DNA of 64,000 bases from Cladorhizidae sp. MBARI D1340-BT2 (lineage: Eukaryota > Porifera > Demospongiae > Poecilosclerida > Cladorhizidae). Location: positions 42,988,872 through 43,052,871 of the forward strand of contig JAQNBH010000007.1 in NCBI GenBank assembly GCA_028752905.1. Reading direction: 5' to 3'. Below, one piece after another: positions 58,474 to 64,000 of this stretch (position 1 is its first letter; each line of letters opens with the position of its first letter). The notes beneath the pieces were generated by a model. That model ran no database searches and was not told the origin of the DNA. It was given only the letters and a program-made list of their open reading frames with translations. Both the position numbers and the translations under genes were made by a program.

Positions 58474-59570
58474 AGCTTCTATACACCCTCAGGACTTCTC
58501 CACGTTTTCTCTCTCCTGCCCTGATAGATTATGGTGGGAGTCTCCAGTCAATTGTGAGTGGTATCACTAACATTAATTTCACTGAAGATGTCCGTTTTTG
58601 GTTGCAGGCCACTCTCCCTGTTGGTGTAAGGGGTCTTGGAATCAGGAGTGCAGTGCAGCTGGCTCCCTCTGCCTTCTTGCTCAGCTGCTGCCACTCATGA
58701 CCTGGTCCAAGCCATCCTGCCACCTCACTTGTTTTCACTCCCTGTCCCTTTTGTGGATAATGCCCTTTCAGTCACGGCAATCCCCCACGGTCCTGTGGCG
58801 TGCTTCCAGTAATCCTGGGATATGTGCAGGGTGTCAAAGTCCGTGGAATCTTTGTTGCACAATGCACCTCATGATTTGGCTCGAGCCTGGCTTTTGGCTG
58901 TTTCAAAGAAAGAATCCGGTGCATGGCTAAATGCCCTCCCTTTCTCATCCCTGGGTTTGAGGATGGATGATGATACCATCAGGGTTGCCGTGGGTCTCCA
59001 CTTTGTGTCGCACCCATAACTGCCAGCACTGTGGAACAGAAGTGGATCGCCTTGCTACGCACGGTCTTAGCTGCAAGAGGAGTGAAGGACGTTTCTACCA
59101 TCATACTGCCATGAAGACATCATCTTCCGGGCATTGTCATCTGCCGGTCCCCCTTCCAGGTTGGAACCGTCGGATCTCTTTCATTCTGACGGGAAAAGGC
59201 CTGATGGGGTAACCATGGTGCCATGGAAGAATGGCAAACAACTGGTGTGGGATGCAACCTGTCCAAATACGTTTTCCCAGTCGTATATCGGGGTGCCGCA
59301 GTGAGTGGTGCTGTGGCTGCTATGGCTGAGGAGAAAAAAGTTGCCAAGTATACCAGCCTGGATCCTTGCCACTTTTTTTGTGCCTGTGGCCATCGAGTCA
59401 TTGGGAGTCATCGGGAACAGGTCGATGGCTTTCCTGAAGGAGCTCAGTCTCAGAATAAGGCAAAGAACTGGGGAGGTGAGTGCCCATGCTCACCTCCTTC
59501 AACGTCTCTCAGTGGCAGTCCAGCAGGGGAATGCCTTGTCTCTTTTGGGGTCGGTCGGGAGTTGAATTTG
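58474..59570 (+). mobile_element. LINE family 2, copy 2, C-terminal part, decayed
   Basis: Begins inside the thumb region (PKLLYTLRTSPRF) and continues through GLGIRSAVQLAPSAFL, GLRMDDDTIRVAVGL, HGLSCKRSEGR, GKRPDGVTMVPW-like sequence and LVWDATCPN, to the terminal block LLQRLSVAVQQGNALSLLG at about 59490-59545. It starts mid-domain with no 5' part, so copies 1 and 2 are joined head to tail. Confidence 0.82.
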
Positions 59571-59740
59571 TTATATAGCTTTTTAGATATTTATTTATGT
59601 ATTATACTATTTTTGTAATTGATTATTATTTGATTATTATATAACTAGCACGTGTTAATTAGGTGTTAATGAACTTGGTATGTGTATGTTATGTATCCAA
59701 TGGTTTTTCATTTATAAATAAATTTATTAATATTAAATAT

Positions 59741-59741
<1 letters not shown>

Positions 59742-59812
<71 letters not shown>
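59742..59812. repeat. (AAT)n microsatellite
   Basis: About 70 bp of ATA/AAT repeats between LINE family 2 copies 2 and 3. Confidence 0.95.
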
Positions 59813-59813
<1 letters not shown>

Positions 59814-59854
59814 AAAAATATTAAACATACAATAAAAACAATAATAAATACAAT

Positions 59855-60060
59855 TACTATTTCATTCCTCTGAGCTTCGAGACCATGGGTGTATTTGGTG
59901 ATGAGGCCATGTCCTTTATTAAGGAGTTGGGCAGGAAAATTAAGGAGGAGGCTAAGGACCATTTGTATATACTTGCTCCAACAGTTGTCAGTAGCAATAC
60001 AGCATGGAAACGCTGCTGCTGTGCTGGGAACATCTCGGGTCCACAGACTACTTTTAACTT
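59855..60060 (+). mobile_element. LINE family 2, copy 3, 3' terminal fragment
   Basis: The segment starts CGAGACCATGGGTGTATTTG, close to the end of copy 1 (58447), and encodes GVFGDEAMSFIKELGRKIKE, the last conserved block of this family's polyprotein. It is about 200 bp. Confidence 0.78.
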
Positions 60061-60437
60061 AATTATAATTATTATAATTCGCATGACTTCCCACCTTAAT
60101 TTTTTGAAAAAATCTAAAAAAATTATTTTTTGCATTTATTTTATCAGTGACACTCGAATAGGTACTGTTTAACTGACAGGTCCCTAGCATGCATAGAAAT
60201 CTAGTTATGGCTAAAAGAAGTTAATCATTTACCTTTTCTTATATATATATACCAGGAAGAAATGGATAATCCTTCCATCACTTGCATTGCAAATGCAGCC
60301 CTTTGTCTGATAAACTTCAAATTTACTTTCTAAATACTAGAACAGACATTACATCATTCCAGAATGTCTACTTATAGAAACAAAGCACGGTGCCTCTCTT
60401 CTCTGTCTATGATTGGTATCATCTAGTAGCTAGCTAG
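60061..60437. other. Intergenic, no gene seen
   Basis: A/T-rich spacer without recognisable features. Confidence 0.55.
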
Positions 60438-62343
60438 AGATGCCTGGAAAAAAGTTCCATAGCCTTCGTAGAAAGAAGAAAGGAGCCCCTGTGAGCAAGA
60501 AAACTAGTCCTACTCTACTCACCATTAGCACTAGCAGTTCTGGCTGTAACCCCAAACTCAAATGAGCAAACTACACCTGTGCCCAGTCCTCCTCATACTC
60601 CAGTTCCTCCTCTTCCTCCTCTAGCACCTGGCTCCTCTAGCGCCTGGGGCTAGGTTACTACTCGAACTTCTGATCCTGAAAGTTCCCCTGAATTCAGTGT
60701 CCAACTAACTGCATCACAGAAGAAATATTGAGTTTGTCACCATATTTATCTTCGAATAGTGAGTCTTTTGAAAAAAAAGGGAAAGGGGTGAGGATGTATG
60801 AGACAACTGGCCTATAACAGGCTTTGCTAGATGGTACTCGTTGTAGTCAGAGCAAGAAAGGGCGTATTTTTCTGAAAGAAGATTTGTCAAAGCACAAGGG
60901 GCACCATATCTTCTTTGTGGCAAATGTGCACATCATTTCTAAAACAGGTCAAGAAAATAGAGGCATAGCAATTAACAAGAAAGCTGTTTTGGTGAGCTAA
61001 TGTGCCTATGCTGCTCTCAAGATGTTATTCAACATGCTTGACTTACCTATACCTGTTTACAAGAATGCGTATACTACACACGTCAAGGGTATCCGTGAAA
61101 AAGCTAGCTGAGGAAAGTATGAGTCGTAAGGAAAGAAGTACGGAATCTGCTTGGAGATGTTGGTGATGATGTTGTTGATATTGTTGTTAGTGCTGATGGA
61201 ACCTCGCAGAAACGAGGATTTCGGTCTCTCTTTGGTGCAGTCTTTATCATTGCAAATGAAACTGGTAAAGTCATTGACTATGCCGCAATCGCAAAGTCCA
61301 AGCACTGTAAAGGATGTACACACTGGAAAAAGGAGGACAAAAGTTCGATGAAGTACAAAGAATGGGTAGAAACTCATCAGTGTGAGAATCTAACTTCAAA
61401 GGTAGTGCTGGATCCATGGAAGCCACGAGCATTTTGGAACTATTTAGATGTTCCCTGGATTACAAGCTCCGCTACACTAGTTTCATTGCTGATGGTGATG
61501 CAAAGACCCTCGCACTTCTTTTGGAAAACCAGCCTTATGGTAGCGACTGTGAAATGATTGCATAGGCCACATTCAAAAACGAATGGGAACTGCTCTCCGC
61601 AGGTTGAAAGACAGCTACAAAGGAAAGAAACTCTCTGATGGGAAAAGTCTCAGTGGACATGGCAGGATAACTGATTCAATAATAAATTCACTTCAAAATT
61701 ATTATGGGGATGCTATTACAAAGGAGATGTCGCCAATATGATGAAGGGTGTGTTCAAGCAACATTGTTACACTCAAATTCAACTGATGAACAACCCCGTC
61801 ATCATCTTTGTCCTAGTACGGATACATGGTGCAAATTCCAAAAAGCAAATGGCTCAGGGCTTGCAATACAAGCACAAGAACCCCCTCCCTGAAGCAATTA
61901 TTCCACTATTGAAACCAATCTAAGCTCGTCTTGGCAGCAAGGAACTCCTTGAGAAATGTGTTGATGGATACACGCAAAATGCTAATGAAGCTCTTCACCA
62001 TGTCCTTAGGGGATTTAGCCCAAAAGAACTATTTATGGGTAAGGCATTAGCTGTATCGTGTTTCAATGATGGTGCAAGTTCGCTATACAGACTCACAGAA
62101 CTACTCAATTTAAAGCCCACCCCCCTGTGCATTCGATTATTGAAGAAAAAAGACAAAATCAGAATCAGGAAAAGCAAATACAAGATAGGAGACCATGCAA
62201 AAAAGCTCAGGAGAGTTTGCCGAAGAAAGCGTAAAGGCATGGATGATAAGAGTGCAGAAAAAGAGGGTGCAATGTATGTTCCCGGTGGATTCGATACTGG
62301 TGAACCACGTCCTAGCAAGTGTCCCAGGATTGACCAAATGTGA
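60438..62343 (+). mobile_element. Mutator-like transposase remnant
   Basis: Begins MPGKKFHSLRRKKKGAPVSK at about 60440, then decays. The conserved domain runs from about 61150: IVVSADGTSQKRGFRSLFGA, AKSKHCKGCTHWKKED, and, in shifted frames, GSAGSMEA and the IADGDAKTLALLL block (about 61480-61515). A segment equivalent to HIQKRMGTALRRLK lies at about 61570-61605. The C-terminal part (62035-62343) is open and basic. This layout matches the Mutator-like transposase domain common in invertebrate genomes. Family name is from memory. At least five breaks. Confidence 0.6.
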
Positions 62344-63141
62344 GAATTGACTAAACTTATGTCTAATATTGTTTCACTTTCATGGCACTTATAATCTTTT
62401 GTGTATCACAACTGGCAGCTATGGAGAGTTTAGTTGGTGTATGTTTATAGGTGCATATCTGGCGTTATCATAGGAATATTGTGTATTGTGTATGTAGGAA
62501 TATTGTGTATGTTTTTTTTATAGGCACATATCTCACATATCTCAAAACATGAATTTTCAACTTAGGACGCTCATAACTCTCTTATACTGGACCGAAACTG
62601 GTCATATGTGGTATCATTAGAATCCTCTTGAAGAGATCTGTGCAACCTCATTGAGATATTCTTTCTATAGGGGGCTTCAGGACTTATACATAGTTGTAAC
62701 CTAAAAAAACTCACGAAATGATAGAGGGTTGTATAAAATCAGTCCATGGAGGTGTTGCTAAAAACTCAATGAGTTTGCATAACCCGACTGTCTGTCTGGT
62801 GTATCACGTGGTCTCACAATGTATACTTCTCAAGTTACAGCTGTCCTAAGGAACATTGATGATAACTTGACTTGGCTGTAACTATATACCTGTTGAAGAA
62901 AGTACCAGGTCCAAAAAAATTCTCAAAATTACTTGATTCCCATTGCAATCCCTAGTCCAAATTTAAAACAGAAGTGACAAATAAAGAAGGAGTGGAGTGT
63001 AATTATTATTTTAATGGAAAATGAAGGTGGGAAGCTACCTTAATTAGGTGTGAATGGACTCTGATATTGCCTGTTTATCATATGTGTTATCATAATTATG
63101 TGTAAATCATGTGTAATAATCATGTGTAATAATTAATTAAA
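62344..63141. other. Intergenic, no gene seen
   Basis: No coding similarity. Short local repeats (GGAATATTGTGTAT near 62475-62510, CATGTGTAATAAT near 63108-63135). Confidence 0.55.
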
Positions 63142-63870
63142 ATGTCCGCTCGCTCTACCTGTCCTGTTTGTTTGAGGTGTTTCTCTGTGACTTCGGCGGG
63201 TCTAGTTCGTACTCACGGACCCTGGAATAGCCGCTGCTCAGGATCGAATCAGCCACCAGGAGTTCCTGCTGCAGCGTTGCCACCTTCAGGTAATCCCACG
63301 CCATGCGGTGAGGTTAGTCCACCTGTTTCCTCTCCAGCAGCCTCTCCAAATGGTGAGCCGCCGCCGCTTACGTGGTTCAGTTTTAGTCAAATACCGAAGT
63401 CTAAGATCCTAAAGAGGATCCCTAGTGCCCTTGTCCTTTCAAAATTAGTTATATTGGAAGGTGTGGTTTTCAGCAATTCAGAAAGTGCTTGGGAGAGGCT
63501 TTTCCTCTTCACTTCCAGGTGTCTGAGAGCGCCCCCAAGGTGTGATCAGCGTTGGTCCTTAGCATCTGGGGTTAATAAGCAGCTGAGAGAGGAGAAAGAT
63601 CCCCCTGTTCCAAGAAACCCCCTTAGGAAGAGCAGAGCTACTGTTCTGGATCCCATGAAGTCACTGGGTCGCCGAGTGTCTGAGAAGCTGGAGGAGGGAG
63701 ATTTTAAAGGAGCTGTTCGCTTGGCTTCCTCAGAAGTTTCTATGGCTGAAAGGTGGTGTGATGCCACCTTCTCTGCCCTTAGACAGAAGCACCCATCTAC
63801 TCATCCTTAGATAATAAGGGGATCGCCCTCTTTGGTCGCGATGCCACTGAATCAGAATTGGTAGTTCACG
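63142..63870 (+). mobile_element. LINE family 2, N-terminal part of the polyprotein
   Basis: An open frame of 222 residues with a C2H2-like finger (CPVCLRCFSV, then GLVRTHG), a Pro-rich linker, and the conserved segment ILEGVVFSNSESAWERLFLF then KLEEGDFKGAVRLASSE. It ends at 63808, then one frame shift later GIALFGRDATESEL continues to about 63870. In complete elements of this type this segment precedes the reverse transcriptase, so it likely belongs to the same family as the fragments at 57-60 kb. It is 3' truncated. Confidence 0.7.
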
Positions 63871-64000
63871 AATAGCAATGTGTATACAGACTGACTAGTA
63901 ACGTGATGCGCATGCGTACATGTAGGACGGTACGGATCGATTGTGTGTGAGTGTATGTAGTATAGTATTGTCTATCTCCCCCCAAGTCTTTGGCCAGTAT

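Overview
This is a eukaryotic, almost certainly animal, window. Host genes are split by GT-AG introns, long stretches are A/T-rich, and most of the sequence is transposons and minisatellites. The host genes found are metazoan: an exostosin of the EXT2 type, an iodotyrosine deiodinase and a pterin-dependent aromatic amino acid hydroxylase. The mix of Ty3/gypsy, Penelope-like, hAT and LINE elements, and the frequent TATATAGCTAGCTA-type sequence, suggest a non-bilaterian such as a demosponge. That placement is inference. No rRNA, tRNA, CRISPR array or bacterial operon was seen.

Layout. 0-1.3 kb: a 30-bp satellite. 1.55-4.6 kb: a 63-bp minisatellite filling the start of the first intron of an EXT2-like gene on the minus strand, whose first coding exon is 4605-5125. 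5.4-6.3 kb: a complete intronless iodotyrosine deiodinase on the plus strand, divergent from the EXT2-like gene with about 280 bp between the starts. 6.5-13.2 kb: a fold-back element, a decayed LINE, an inverted pair of Penelope-like fragments and an unrecognised minus-strand coding remnant.

13.28-43.98 kb: eight exons of one phenylalanine-hydroxylase-like gene on the plus strand. All splice sites and phases agree, but the gene is spread over 30.7 kb. Its introns hold a hAT transposon, two nested Ty3/gypsy elements, a very young intact Ty3/gypsy element in antisense, a duplicated block with two copies of a hAT-like element, and six minisatellite families. The protein has lost two of the three residues that bind catalytic iron in this family (His to Tyr and Glu to Lys). 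It also has one apparent single-base deletion and lacks the regulatory and tetramerisation regions in this window. It is either a recent pseudogene or a pseudoenzyme.

44-64 kb: no host gene recognised. The region holds the 5' half of the PHD-finger LINE (46.3-48.4 kb), two related hAT transposase remnants in opposite orientation around an (ATT)n tract, a 3' half of the LINE (55.1-57.0 kb), several pieces of a second LINE family (57.1-60.1 and 63.1-63.9 kb), and a decayed Mutator-like transposase (60.4-62.3 kb).

Themes worth checking: the iron-ligand loss in the hydroxylase, minisatellite arrays that begin or end at splice sites in two neighbouring genes, the LTR element with no LTR difference seen, and the Penelope fragments with a hammerhead-like core.
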